Below, in pieces: positions 19,480 through 28,657 of a DNA stretch of 64,000 nucleotides. Below the pieces are notes generated by a model. That model was given only the letters and a program-made list of their open reading frames with translations. It did no database searches and was not told the DNA's origin. Origin of the DNA: Saprospiraceae bacterium UBA1994 (GTDB lineage: Bacteria; Bacteroidota; Bacteroidia; Chitinophagales; Saprospiraceae); the NCBI GenBank assembly GCA_002335865.1, contig DDCY01000022.1, positions 1-64,000 on the forward strand, read 5' to 3'. A program made the position numbers and the translations under genes. The number at the start of each line of letters is the position of its first letter. Position 1 is the stretch's first letter.

Positions 19480-19487
19480 CAAATATA
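19480..19487 (-). promoter_or_regulatory. Promoter -7 box of the sigma-factor gene
   Basis: Perfect TAnnTTTG on the minus strand, 70 bases before the ATG. A TTTTTG element lies upstream, though somewhat close (13 bases). Confidence 0.5.
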
Positions 19488-19871
19488 TATTAACATTGAA
19501 CAAAAACCTAATTGTAGTTATACAGAAAAGGTAATTTATATGTTAACAAGTTCTTAATAATACCTATTTCATTGATTAACAAACAATTACAATAAAACAA
19601 AATCAATTAAACTTTCAGTTAATAATGAAAGTATTGAGTTTTTAATTGTTTTGTTTAACTAAATAGCCATTATAATCCAATGCTAGGTCAAAGATTGCTC
19701 TCTAAATTGGTGTTTTTTGAAGTGTCATCAAATGAATAGAGTTTAATAGAAATAAACAACAAGTAAATATCAAACTCGTAACTGAATTAGAATATTACCT
19801 TATCATTGAAACGAAGTATAAATCAGATACTACTAAAAGCCTACCTAACGGTTCGATACAAAAGAAACAAT
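19488..19871. other. Intergenic region between the sigma factor and the nuclease operon
   Basis: Very AT-rich, with stops in all frames; no gene or clear hairpin recognised. It is downstream of the endonuclease gene and upstream of the sigma-factor promoter. Confidence 0.4.
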
Positions 19872-20924
19872 CTACATCTTGACAAAAGTGAGACTATAGT
19901 CATTACCGTTGAGCTCCAAGCTCAGAAAGTAGATTCCCTTAACTAAAGATGAAATATCCACTTTTCCATTTCTAATCATAAATAAAGAAACTTTTCCATT
20001 GACGCTAGAAATGCTTATCTTAGAATCTGAGACACCATCGATATACAAAAATTCTTGCGCTGGATTAGGGTACACATGTATAAGATCGGTAATTACATCA
20101 TCTACATCGACTAACATACACTCTGCTGATACTTGATTGCAGTATACCCTCGCAGCGAGACTACAGTCTAAAACGAATGGATTGGCCTTACCTTCTTGCC
20201 ATTGTGCAATTTTATGGCTACGCTCCCACTCTACTTGATCCACCGGATCCTCATAGTGCCAGTCACAGAGTATCTCTTGCTGTAAACCAAAAAAATCGGG
20301 ATCTGCAGCATTGGCCTGATCTCGGTACATTGTATAGAAGTACATTATAGATCTAGCAATATCTCCTTTTACAGATTCTCTAGGTTCGAATAAGTTGTTG
20401 CCGAGTTCACTCCATTCATCAATGCTGGCTCCGGGAGTATTCCCTTGTTCCGTCGTATTGCGATACCAAATTAAGGTCTGAAAATCATTAGATTCATCAA
20501 ATACCTTAGATCCACGATCATTATTGGTTTGCGATCTAGTAGGATAAAGGTGATGCATATCACTGCGTGCATTTCCATCTGAAGCTCCTTTACTTTGTGG
20601 ATAGCTATGCTCTGTATTGATCCCATTTGGTGCTCCATCTAGATAAACGGCTTGTGTAGGGTCTTCTCCTGGTGTCAGGTATCTCTTCATGCCTGTATAG
20701 ATGCACTCAAGCGAATCATTGACAACATCTATCTTAGAAAACATTGTATCTCTTGCCATTCCGTAAGTAAGTACTACGTCAGGTTTATAAGTATCTACAA
20801 CCTCTTCGTATAAATCATCACCGTTAAGATGACTAAAAACTGAGATGTGGTCATATTGAGCTACCACGAACATTGGGATCAACAATAATGTGACTTGCAT
20901 TATTAATCTATTCTTCTTCACCAT
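19872..20924 (-). CDS. Exported endonuclease I family protein with T9SS C-terminal signal
   Basis: 350 residues. N-terminal signal peptide (VTLLLIPMFVVAQ), then an endonuclease I (EndA/NucM) domain with the active-site segment NTEHSYPQSKGAS, DMHHLYPTRSQTNNDRG, and a later WERSHKIAQWQ. The last ~75 residues are a T9SS type A sorting domain (VYPNPAQEFLYIDG to the C-terminus). It should be a secreted or surface-attached DNase/RNase. The start overlaps the end of the antiporter gene by 17 bases; an internal ATG at codon 9 would remove the overlap. Confidence 0.9.
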   Translation of the reverse strand: MVKKNRLIMQVTLLLIPMFVVAQYDHISVFSHLNGDDLYEEVVDTYKPDVVLTYGMARDTMFSKIDVVNDSLECIYTGMKRYLTPGEDPTQAVYLDGAPNGINTEHSYPQSKGASDGNARSDMHHLYPTRSQTNNDRGSKVFDESNDFQTLIWYRNTTEQGNTPGASIDEWSELGNNLFEPRESVKGDIARSIMYFYTMYRDQANAADPDFFGLQQEILCDWHYEDPVDQVEWERSHKIAQWQEGKANPFVLDCSLAARVYCNQVSAECMLVDVDDVITDLIHVYPNPAQEFLYIDGVSDSKISISSVNGKVSLFMIRNGKVDISSLVKGIYFLSLELNGNDYSLTFVKM

Positions 20925-22218
20925 CCTTTTTTTCTTTGACTACAGGTGTTACTGACGGTGCCTTCCACTTAGCCGTCTCTATAGGATTAGAAGTGGCTTG
21001 ACGCATAATTTTACTTCTCACTTTATTGTCACTTATGAGCGCCCATGTCATAATAAGACTAGTCACTATAATCACAAATAATAATATTCCTTTATCAAAT
21101 CCAGGCACTAACATCTCTTCGGGTATAGAATAAAACAATAGAATAGTTATCAATCCACGAGGTCCAATAAATACCTGAGGCATGGTGTCTTTTCCAAAAA
21201 ATATCGTCAATATTACCCATCTAATAATATAAATAGAGGCAATAATGGCCAAACTAATCAACGCTACATTAAAACTAAGCATGGAGGATAGTGTAATCGT
21301 AATACCAAATATCACAAAAAAGAAAGTACGGACCACAAACGCTGTTTCTAATGTAATAACATGAAGACCTTCATAAATCTGATTGGCCTTCTCTACAACC
21401 AAGTATTTACCCAACTTTCCTCTGAAGAACAAACCCATATTGGCGATCACCAATCCAAACACCAGAATGATAATGAGTGACGATAAATGAAATTTCTTGG
21501 CAATAGCATAAAGCAGTAATAATACTGCAATAAGTAAGAACAACTTAGTATGACTTTTAATATGTTGGAAAATAAAAATTATTAAATAACTCGCCACAAA
21601 AGCCAATACTAAAGTAAGAATAGTTGTAGCACTAAACTGTAATAATCCACCTGCGTGATCTGGTTCCATATCTCCTAAGAGGTAGTAGAAAAGCATGATT
21701 CCTAAGATATCTGAGAATGTACTCTCATATATGTGAAACTCTTTTTTTGTATATTCTAAACTATTTACACTAGGTATAATAATAGCACTAGATAAGATAG
21801 ACAATGGGGTAGCATAAATCATCGCAAGTTGCATAGTCATTCCATCTACAGTATAGTGTAGAATAAGGGCCGCTACATATGTAGACGACAATAGACATAC
21901 CAATGCAATGGCAAGAGCCTTGGCAATTGACCAATACTTATCTTTCTCCAACTTGAGTTCTAATGCCGCCTCCAAAACGATCATGATTACTCCCACTGTC
22001 CCTAATAGCTTGAGTACTGGTAGTAATAACTGCTCCAGATTTTTGCCTTCGCCAAGTATATTGGACTCTTTAACTCCAAATTGAATCAATAGCCCCAATA
22101 CAATTAACATTAATACAGAAGGTACATTAGTCTTCTTTGCAATCTCTCCAAAAAAGAAAGAGAGAATCAAAATAGACGATGCTGCTATTATTGCATTATA
22201 TGTTGAAAAAACTTCCAT
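20908..22218 (-). CDS. CPA-type cation/proton antiporter
   Basis: 436 residues with about twelve membrane segments, beginning AIIAASSILILSFFFGEIA. The ATPLSILSSAIIIPSV segment and the later FFVIFGITITLSSML and FIGPRGLITILLFY segments match the NhaP/CPA1-CPA2 antiporter fold. Such proteins exchange Na+ or K+ for H+ across the inner membrane. It starts 16 bases after the MscS-like gene and ends inside the nuclease gene, so all are probably co-transcribed. The C-terminal tail is short (about 35 residues, charged); no TrkA-N domain. Confidence 0.87.
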   Translation of the reverse strand: MEVFSTYNAIIAASSILILSFFFGEIAKKTNVPSVLMLIVLGLLIQFGVKESNILGEGKNLEQLLLPVLKLLGTVGVIMIVLEAALELKLEKDKYWSIAKALAIALVCLLSSTYVAALILHYTVDGMTMQLAMIYATPLSILSSAIIIPSVNSLEYTKKEFHIYESTFSDILGIMLFYYLLGDMEPDHAGGLLQFSATTILTLVLAFVASYLIIFIFQHIKSHTKLFLLIAVLLLLYAIAKKFHLSSLIIILVFGLVIANMGLFFRGKLGKYLVVEKANQIYEGLHVITLETAFVVRTFFFVIFGITITLSSMLSFNVALISLAIIASIYIIRWVILTIFFGKDTMPQVFIGPRGLITILLFYSIPEEMLVPGFDKGILLFVIIVTSLIMTWALISDNKVRSKIMRQATSNPIETAKWKAPSVTPVVKEKKDGEEE

Positions 22219-22234
22219 GATCTATTTATTTAAT

Positions 22235-22960
22235 TTAATGGTTTACCACTATATCGCTGTATTGCCATCCGCGCAGTAAAGATACGATATCATCTAAATG
22301 TGATTTATCTCTTAATACTACTCTTAATGTAATTTTATCTTTATGTATTCCTGATACCCCTATTTCTGGAATTGAACTCCAATCAATATATGGTGTATTG
22401 GCTAATTGATCCAATAATCGTGTTTCTGGATCTTTATTACCCTTTATTTCATTTACGAAAATTATAGTATAGAGGCGACTTATTTCATCTCCTCCACTTA
22501 TAGTATATCCCTTATCCAATAGCGACTGATAGGACAACATATGAATCCCCTTTTGTGTTTGAACTTCTGTTCCTAGTTTTCCAAATTTGATCACTTTTCC
22601 ATTTACATCTCCACTATGAATATATACGCCTTGCTTGATCCTTTTGTTGATCATAACTACGGATCGGCTGATATAATTGCACCAATGTCTATGACTAATA
22701 ATTAACAATATCACAACTATAGGCAATATCATACTAGGCTTTACACCTATTAAAGTTGACAGTAATAAAAGTAGAACTAAAGGGTCATATATCAATAAGA
22801 AATTTTCAAAGACGTTATTGATAATTATTGCATTGGTCTCAGAGAGTATTGTACTCCAAGTCAGGCCCTTTAAGATACGAACTCCTTGATTTACAAGCAC
22901 GACAATGATTGCATAAATCAAAAACTGCGAAAGTGTTGTGTATGGTGTTAATCCTATCAT
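22235..22960 (-). CDS. Small MscS-like mechanosensitive-channel-domain protein
   Basis: 241 residues. Two or three membrane helices (to about residue 90) lead into a beta domain resembling the MscS pore-exit domain (IHSGDVNGKVIKFGKLGTEV, then GIHMLSYQSLLDKGYT). A C-terminal alpha/beta part (VLRDKSHLDDIVSLL) resembles the MscS cage. The canonical glycine/alanine-patterned pore helix is not obvious, so gating is uncertain. The start overlaps the AAA+ gene stop by 4 bases (ATGA), implying coupled translation and perhaps a physical complex. Confidence 0.75.
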   Translation of the reverse strand: MIGLTPYTTLSQFLIYAIIVVLVNQGVRILKGLTWSTILSETNAIIINNVFENFLLIYDPLVLLLLLSTLIGVKPSMILPIVVILLIISHRHWCNYISRSVVMINKRIKQGVYIHSGDVNGKVIKFGKLGTEVQTQKGIHMLSYQSLLDKGYTISGGDEISRLYTIIFVNEIKGNKDPETRLLDQLANTPYIDWSSIPEIGVSGIHKDKITLRVVLRDKSHLDDIVSLLRGWQYSDIVVNH

Positions 22961-25347
22961 CTGTGATTAAATGTTAGGTAATTTTTTCTTTCTAATAATT
23001 GGCCTACTTCGTTGACTACCTTCGAATTGATTTGAATTAGATTATCCACATTACGCGTTACTAATCCTACGTTAATCATTCTCTGCAATAATGTACTATA
23101 TTTTTCTTTAAAGGCCTCTCCGAAAAATTTATGTAAATAAAATTCATTTGTCTTTCTTGCCGTTATAATTGTCTCCAACAATAAGAGTGTATCCTTATGG
23201 TCAATATCTGGAATACTCTGAAATAAAACATTTGTCATTATCACAGAATTGACATCATGGTATTTCGTATCGGCGGCCCACTTCGACAGAGCATCACCTA
23301 CATTTCCATCTACATTATGATGTAACCTTTTAGTAATTTTATTGAATTCGTCTTCTGTAATTTTCCGCTCTTCTGGATTGAGTAGTTCTTTATATGTTGC
23401 TCCTTGACGGATACTAATTATCTGTCTTATTTCTTCTAGCGACATCCGATCGAGATTGATATCTGCCTGGAAAACACTATTAATTCCATATACGCTATTC
23501 ATCTTATGCTGCAACCAGTTACTCATAGTCACAACAAAAAATATCTTGCTAGAGTATTTGTCAATGATCCTAGTAAGTTCTCTAATATTACTTGATAGTG
23601 TCACTTCCTTATCATACCAAAGTTCAATATCATCTATAAATATAGCGGGCTTGGTATCATGGTGATGCTTTGTTATATTCCCCAATGTTTCTTTTAGGTT
23701 ATATGTCGAAGTAAATGTTCGTCCGTTGATCTCATACTCCATATTAGGTTTGAGTTGTATCGTCTTTCCATTTAAGACTTTGATATTCGCATACTCTGCA
23801 AATAATGATTTGCCCGAAAATCTCTGTCCCGTAATAAGTATGGATCCTCGATATCCTTGACGCCAATTATCATAGACGCTTTTAAAATGATCCAGCTCTT
23901 CTTGCCTACCTATGACAAATGATTCACCTATATAACCCTTAACCAAAAATATATTAATATACTGTCTATTATCCTCAGCAAATTGGCGACTATCCACATA
24001 TCTCACTAACTTCTCAGAAGGACTTAGGGTTCTTTCTTTCTCAGCTTTTTTGCGCAAATTGGTATAGAACGAAAATGATTTTTTAAGCCATTTAGTAACT
24101 TTGTGTCTTAGCTTAGTTTGATCGAGATCTATATTACCTAATGAAGATTGTACAGATAGTGGTAAGAAAAGTCGCTCATTGTTAAATAGCTGAGATATAT
24201 TAAATTGGTATTCAAGTTTATCTGAGGCTGAGTCTATAAGTTTTTTGTGCTTCGCTGCTATATTATGATATTCATTTTCAAACTTTTCAATAGCTTGTCT
24301 AAATAGTGTTCCTTTATTCTCAGCAGAATCATTCTTGAGTAAAGTCAGATAATTTTGGATATTAACCAATATCATTTTCAACTTATTTTTAAGCTGATCT
24401 TCTACTTCTTCTACTTCGTAGAATAATAGATAAATCTCTGACTCTAGCCATTGCTGGGTAGTTTTCTTGAGAGAGAGTTTCTTGACATTGAGTTTACCGT
24501 TATCACCATCTATTGCTACCTCTAAGGTATCTGCCATATCTTCTAAGATTTTCTCAATCTGTTCCAGATGATGTACATCTACGAATAGCTCGTTAAGTCT
24601 CTTGTGGACACTCTCTATCTTCTGTAATTTCTGTATGATATTAGGTTTGCCTTCATCATTACTAATGTCCTTGATCGTATTAAGAGCCTCTATAGCAGAA
24701 TATGATATCTCCTTCATATTAGACATACGCTTGTCAACATAGCTCTTAAGACTACGTTTTATCGTTTTGTACGACCCATTACTTCTATCTAATTGATTGC
24801 CTAATTTGGATATACTTCGGCATTGTTCAGCTATAGCTTTAAACTGTATACTATACTCCGTCCAAGGGTTAATTTGTTTTTCCCAGTTTAGTACTTGACG
24901 TTTGACTTTCTTTGGATCACTACCTAGATTAGCTATCATAGTAGGATACACTTTTTGTAAAGAATATATGCTTTCTTGGAGTACAGATTTTGACTGATCC
25001 AACATTTTCTTGACAGTTATATGCTCTACTGAGCCATCTAGCTGATAATAAAATGCCTTAGTGCCCTCCAATAAAATATCTCTCCAAAGTATCATGAAAT
25101 TCTTAGCCTCTTCCATCCAATAATACAGAATGATAAACTTATCAGCATCTATGGGTTGAAGGTCTTTCTTATTAGTGACTACAATATCATACTGTGCCCC
25201 TACATTCGCAATCTGATTAATTAATGCAGGCGTCTCTACAGACATCTCCTTGAGATACTCAGACAGTGTGTCTCCATCGTACACCTTATCCACTGATGAT
25301 TGTAGTGTATTGAAGAATCCGTTAAGTATATCCTGAGTATCTAACAT
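22957..25347 (-). CDS. Large coiled-coil AAA+ ATPase of unknown function
   Basis: 796 residues. The first ~480 are helical and rich in charged heptad-like stretches (for example IEKILEDMADTLEVAIDGD and EKFENEYHNIAAKHKKLIDS), with no membrane helix. A P-loop NTPase follows: Walker A GQRFSGKS (507-514), Walker B AIFIDD (568-573), a sensor-1-like VVTMSN (605-610), then a helical lid and a winged-helix-like C-terminus. I know no established function for this arrangement. It is the first gene of the operon and overlaps the MscS-like gene by 4 bases, so it may act on that membrane protein. A STAND- or KAP-like regulatory NTPase is an alternative reading. Confidence 0.72.
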   Translation of the reverse strand: MLDTQDILNGFFNTLQSSVDKVYDGDTLSEYLKEMSVETPALINQIANVGAQYDIVVTNKKDLQPIDADKFIILYYWMEEAKNFMILWRDILLEGTKAFYYQLDGSVEHITVKKMLDQSKSVLQESIYSLQKVYPTMIANLGSDPKKVKRQVLNWEKQINPWTEYSIQFKAIAEQCRSISKLGNQLDRSNGSYKTIKRSLKSYVDKRMSNMKEISYSAIEALNTIKDISNDEGKPNIIQKLQKIESVHKRLNELFVDVHHLEQIEKILEDMADTLEVAIDGDNGKLNVKKLSLKKTTQQWLESEIYLLFYEVEEVEDQLKNKLKMILVNIQNYLTLLKNDSAENKGTLFRQAIEKFENEYHNIAAKHKKLIDSASDKLEYQFNISQLFNNERLFLPLSVQSSLGNIDLDQTKLRHKVTKWLKKSFSFYTNLRKKAEKERTLSPSEKLVRYVDSRQFAEDNRQYINIFLVKGYIGESFVIGRQEELDHFKSVYDNWRQGYRGSILITGQRFSGKSLFAEYANIKVLNGKTIQLKPNMEYEINGRTFTSTYNLKETLGNITKHHHDTKPAIFIDDIELWYDKEVTLSSNIRELTRIIDKYSSKIFFVVTMSNWLQHKMNSVYGINSVFQADINLDRMSLEEIRQIISIRQGATYKELLNPEERKITEDEFNKITKRLHHNVDGNVGDALSKWAADTKYHDVNSVIMTNVLFQSIPDIDHKDTLLLLETIITARKTNEFYLHKFFGEAFKEKYSTLLQRMINVGLVTRNVDNLIQINSKVVNEVGQLLERKNYLTFNHR

Positions 25348-25419
25348 GTGATGGAAAGGTAACGATAATCTGAGTATTGGAGTCGTTTAAAAACGTATTG
25401 TTAATTAATTTTTAAATCA

Positions 25420-25529
25420 TTTTTGACACAATGTCTTAAATAACTTCATTGATAATTACATTATTATTATGATTTCTAAAAGATTTTGGCACAAAGTCGT
25501 TGAGTAATACACAGGAACTCCTAGAGTTC
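25420..25529. promoter_or_regulatory. Repeats and palindrome upstream of the AAA+ operon
   Basis: Two similar 15-16-base direct repeats lie at 25420-25435 and 25484-25498 (core TTTTgRCACAAwGTC). A 15-base palindrome at 25515-25529 (GAACTC, three bases, GAGTTC) follows. They lie between gbsR and the AAA+ operon and could be operators, perhaps for the neighbouring GbsR-type regulator; no site for this protein is known to me. Confidence 0.35.
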
Positions 25530-25605
25530 TACATTTTGCAACTTTACACTTACCAAAAATAATTTTAACAATACAATGGGAAAGCTGTAGATATTCTTCA
25601 AACTG

Positions 25606-26106
25606 TTATTTCCCCATCCTCATGAATCCTCCGAGCAGCATATTGCCTTTCGATCTAAGAATAGTCTCGAGCATCGAATCTGCTTTAGTTGAGAAGTGTT
25701 TGAGGTCTCTGATCATTTTACAAAATTCATCCGAGGCTTCGCATTTGCCTTCTACAGTAGATACGCTTTGAAGCATTTTGATCATCGGATCTAACTCCTT
25801 CTGCTTTCGCTTGAGTAAAATGTGTGTGAATACTTGCCAAACATCTTTTTCTCCTATAAAATAATCCTTACGATCACCGACTATATTGTGCTTGTAGACA
25901 ATACCCCAATCCTGTAGAGCCCTTATTGTTGTATTGGCGTTTCCTCTAGATATTTTGAGGTGTTTCATGATATCCTCACAACTCAATGGACTATGAGCAA
26001 CAAGCAAAAGAGCATGGACTTGACCCATCGTCTTATTTACTCCCCACTCTAAGGCTAATTTGCCCCAGGCAAGTATAAATTTTTCTTTTCCTTCGTCGAG
26101 TTGCAT
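25606..26106 (-). CDS. GbsR/MarR-family transcriptional regulator
   Basis: 166 residues. Matches the GbsR group: an N-terminal GKLALEWGVNKTMGQVHALL, then a winged helix (LSCEDIMKHLKISRGNANTT, recognition helix ISRGNANTTIRAL, wing YKHNIVGDRKDYF), then a helical dimer region. GbsR relatives sense osmolytes such as choline in Bacillus; the ligand here is unknown. It lies upstream of, and on the same strand as, the AAA+/MscS-like/antiporter operon, whose content (channel, ion antiporter) would suit osmotic control. That link is inference. Confidence 0.87.
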   Translation of the reverse strand: MQLDEGKEKFILAWGKLALEWGVNKTMGQVHALLLVAHSPLSCEDIMKHLKISRGNANTTIRALQDWGIVYKHNIVGDRKDYFIGEKDVWQVFTHILLKRKQKELDPMIKMLQSVSTVEGKCEASDEFCKMIRDLKHFSTKADSMLETILRSKGNMLLGGFMRMGK

Positions 26107-26206
26107 GGAAATTATATAACATGTTAGAATTTACATTATAGTAAGTTAATAGAAATCAAGTGCGATTTGTTCAATAACACATTCAATTTTCTTAGACTTA
26201 TAAATA

Positions 26207-26214
26207 CAAACATA
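26207..26214 (-). promoter_or_regulatory. Promoter -7 box for the GbsR gene
   Basis: Perfect TAnnTTTG on the minus strand, about 100 bases before the ATG, just past the gcvT stop region. It implies a leader of about 90 bases. Confidence 0.4.
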
Positions 26215-26234
26215 AAGTAGATAGTAACTAAAGC

Positions 26235-27341
26235 CTATACAAAAGGAAGTTTAACAATTTCTGCTTTCATCAGCTTCTTACCTGCCTGGAAGTGAATTTT
26301 ACTCCCACTCTTATGGTGGCCTAATTTGACATATCCCATTCCTATAGGACAATCTAGGCATGGAGACTGTGTTCCAGATGTCACTTCTCCAATTTCTGTC
26401 TCTCCATCCTCAGAGAAAATCTTATATCCTTGTCTAGGTACTCTTCTGTCAGATACTTTGAAAGCAACAAGTCTCTTCTCTACACCAGCTTCCTTTTGCT
26501 GGATAAACAGTTGCTTACTGTTGAAATCAAAATCTTGCTTAAGCTTAGTAATCCAGCCCAGTCCTGCTTCTATTGGTGAGGTTTCATCATTGATATCATT
26601 ACCGTATAGACAGAAGCCTTTCTCTAGTCTGAGCGTATCTCTAGCCCCTAAACCCGCTGGTTGTAGTCCATAAGGCTCTCCTATCGCTAATATAGCATCC
26701 CAAAGTGTCCTGAGGTACTGATTGTCTACGTAAAGTTCAAATCCTCCACTACCAGTATATCCAGTAGCTGATATTATTACATTCTCTATTCCTGCTACAG
26801 ACCCTTTAGTGAAGTGATAATACTCTATTTCGCCGAGATTAGATTTCGTAAGATTTTGTAGTAATTCCGTTGCCTTAGGGCCTTGTATAGCAAGCAATCC
26901 TGCACTATCAGAGATATTCTTCATCTTACAATCGAAGCTATTATTCTGCTCTATCCAACTCCAGTCCTTATCTATATTAGATGCATTCACTACTAGCATA
27001 AAGGCCTTCTCTCCATCTGCACATTTATCTTCATCTAGCCTATATACGAGCAGATCATCTACGATACCACCCACAAGATTAGGCATGCAACTATACTGGG
27101 CTTGTCCAATCTCTAGCTTACTAGCGTCATTACTCGTTACCTTCTGGACTAGTTCTAGCGCCTCTTTTCCTTTTACTAAAAATTCACCCATGTGCGACAC
27201 ATCAAATATCCCACAATGCTCACGTACCGCTATATGTTCTTCTTTGATTCCAGAATAACTTATCGGCATGTTATAGCCTGCAAATTCTGACATTTTGGCG
27301 CCAAGATCAATATGTGCGGGAGTAAGGGATGTGGTCTTCAT
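26235..27341 (-). CDS. gcvT: Aminomethyltransferase (glycine cleavage T protein)
   Basis: 368 residues from the ATG at 27341 (MKTTSLTPAHIDLG). The family features are present: GAKMSEFAGYNMPISYSG, EHCGIFDVSHMGEF, and ATGYTGSGGFELY, with a C-terminal barrel (RVPRQGYKIF, GEVTSGTQSPCLD). It transfers the aminomethyl carbon from the lipoyl H protein to tetrahydrofolate. The frame is open 47 codons further upstream, but that stretch lies over the promoter and does not match the family, so the shorter start is chosen. The other gcv genes are not nearby. Confidence 0.95.
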   Translation of the reverse strand: MKTTSLTPAHIDLGAKMSEFAGYNMPISYSGIKEEHIAVREHCGIFDVSHMGEFLVKGKEALELVQKVTSNDASKLEIGQAQYSCMPNLVGGIVDDLLVYRLDEDKCADGEKAFMLVVNASNIDKDWSWIEQNNSFDCKMKNISDSAGLLAIQGPKATELLQNLTKSNLGEIEYYHFTKGSVAGIENVIISATGYTGSGGFELYVDNQYLRTLWDAILAIGEPYGLQPAGLGARDTLRLEKGFCLYGNDINDETSPIEAGLGWITKLKQDFDFNSKQLFIQQKEAGVEKRLVAFKVSDRRVPRQGYKIFSEDGETEIGEVTSGTQSPCLDCPIGMGYVKLGHHKSGSKIHFQAGKKLMKAEIVKLPFV

Positions 27342-27386
27342 TATAGTATTAATAAAAAAGTGAATATTTGATGAACCAAGTATAAA

Positions 27387-27394
27387 CAAATGTA
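27387..27394 (-). promoter_or_regulatory. Promoter -7 box of gcvT
   Basis: Perfect TAnnTTTG on the minus strand, 46 bases upstream of the chosen gcvT ATG. It lies inside the open upstream extension and argues against a longer protein. Confidence 0.55.
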
Positions 27395-27679
27395 ATAGGT
27401 ATAGGCCGAAATACGGATTGAATACACTAAAACTTCTCAGTAAAGAACCAATTAGCCGTATCGTTAACCTTCTTGGTGTCATTGCTCTACCCCCTATTGA
27501 CAGTTTCCTTTACTTCATGATTTGCTCCATTCTATAAATTTATGTTATCGCTAACACTCTTGATATCATTGCTCAATTCTCATAATTGACTGTATGTTCC
27601 CAATCAGCAACATTTTGATTATTAGTTATATCTTGTCCTTATATTATAAATACGCTTGAAATAAAAACTCTCCTGTAAT

Positions 27680-27967
27680 ATGAAATTATTAGTTATTCTA
27701 ATTTTAACAGTTACTTCTATATCTCATATTTTTAGACAAAAATCCGCTGATAATTTACTTAAAAAATCTATTCAATATCACGACTCTAATGGAACACTTA
27801 TGCATCATGATGTTACACTCCATCTTAATGAAAAAACACCAAATGGCACAGACAGAAAGTTTACTATAGCATTCAACATCTCAAAAGAATCTTATACTAA
27901 TACGAAAATAAACAAAGAAGATAAATTCTTAGGCGAAGATATATTGGATAAATTGATTATCAAATAA
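27680..27967 (+). pseudogene. Truncated exported protein, resembling the N-terminus of DUF6503-type proteins
   Basis: 95 codons. A signal-peptide-like start (LLVILILTVTSISHIF) is followed by SADNLLKKSIQYHDSNGTLMHHDVTL and LNEKTPNGTDRKFTI. This pattern (an L-L-x-K-x-I-x-Y-H-D-x-N-G motif, then E-x-x-P-x-G) is what I associate with DUF6503-like exported proteins of about 230-250 residues; that recollection is not checked. The ORF ends early with a short unrelated tail. It is probably a 3'-truncated remnant, but a functional small secreted protein cannot be excluded. The next gene begins 6 bases on. Confidence 0.45.
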
Positions 27968-27973
27968 TATTCT

Positions 27974-28657
27974 ATGATAGCTATTGTATTGGGCTCTGGA
28001 ATGAATAGTCTTATAGATTTTGTTACTTTAAACAAATCCATTACCTATGACAGTTTTATTGATTTCGAAATTACAACATTAGAGGGTCATGATCACATAA
28101 TTTACGAAGCAAAAATAAATGGTACTCCACTAATAATACTTTCAGGGAAGTTGCATTTATATGAAGGATATAGCTACGAACAAAGTGTTGCTCCGTTGAA
28201 GTATGTCTCTGAAAAATATCAAATAACAAATTGGATAATTACCTCTGCAAGTGGAGCACTCTCATCAAAAGCAAAAGTCGGAGTCTGGCAAAGCATATCT
28301 AGTACAATCACATTAGAAAACATCCCTAGATTGTCATCCTTCACCAAATGTATTTCTCACAAAGAAACTGAAGGACTAATCTATGCATATCAGAGAGGAC
28401 CAGCTCTAGGTACTGTATCAGAGTACAAAATGCTACTTCAATTTGGAGCTGACCTAGTGGGAATGTCTATGTTACCTGAATCAACATATTTAAATTCTAT
28501 TGGTGTAAAACCACTACTCTATTCTCTGCCTGTATGCAATTATTATCCTATTGACTATAATATATTCGAGCCCAGTCACGAGCAAGTTATAGATGAAACT
28601 AAACAAGCAATACCAAAACTAGTGACTATCTTAGACTCTCTAACAACTACATTTTGA
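27974..28657 (+). CDS. Short, divergent purine nucleoside phosphorylase family protein
   Basis: 227 residues against about 270 for typical class II PNP. Recognisable: the N-terminal phosphate-binding GSGMNSL, the LSGKLHLYEGY segment (normally GRxHxYEG, here K for R), TSASGAL, and GPALGTVSEYKMLLQFGADLVGMSMLPE (normally P-A-E-I-R and the purine-binding region). Loss of length lies mainly in the first third and middle. It probably cleaves nucleosides with phosphate, but altered residues make the substrate uncertain. It is coupled to pnuC by a TTGA overlap. Confidence 0.68.
   Translation: MIAIVLGSGMNSLIDFVTLNKSITYDSFIDFEITTLEGHDHIIYEAKINGTPLIILSGKLHLYEGYSYEQSVAPLKYVSEKYQITNWIITSASGALSSKAKVGVWQSISSTITLENIPRLSSFTKCISHKETEGLIYAYQRGPALGTVSEYKMLLQFGADLVGMSMLPESTYLNSIGVKPLLYSLPVCNYYPIDYNIFEPSHEQVIDETKQAIPKLVTILDSLTTTF

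Noticed and set aside
27342..27482. N-terminal extension of gcvT by 47 codons
   Set aside because: It covers the predicted promoter box and has no similarity to GcvT, whose family start is at 27341.
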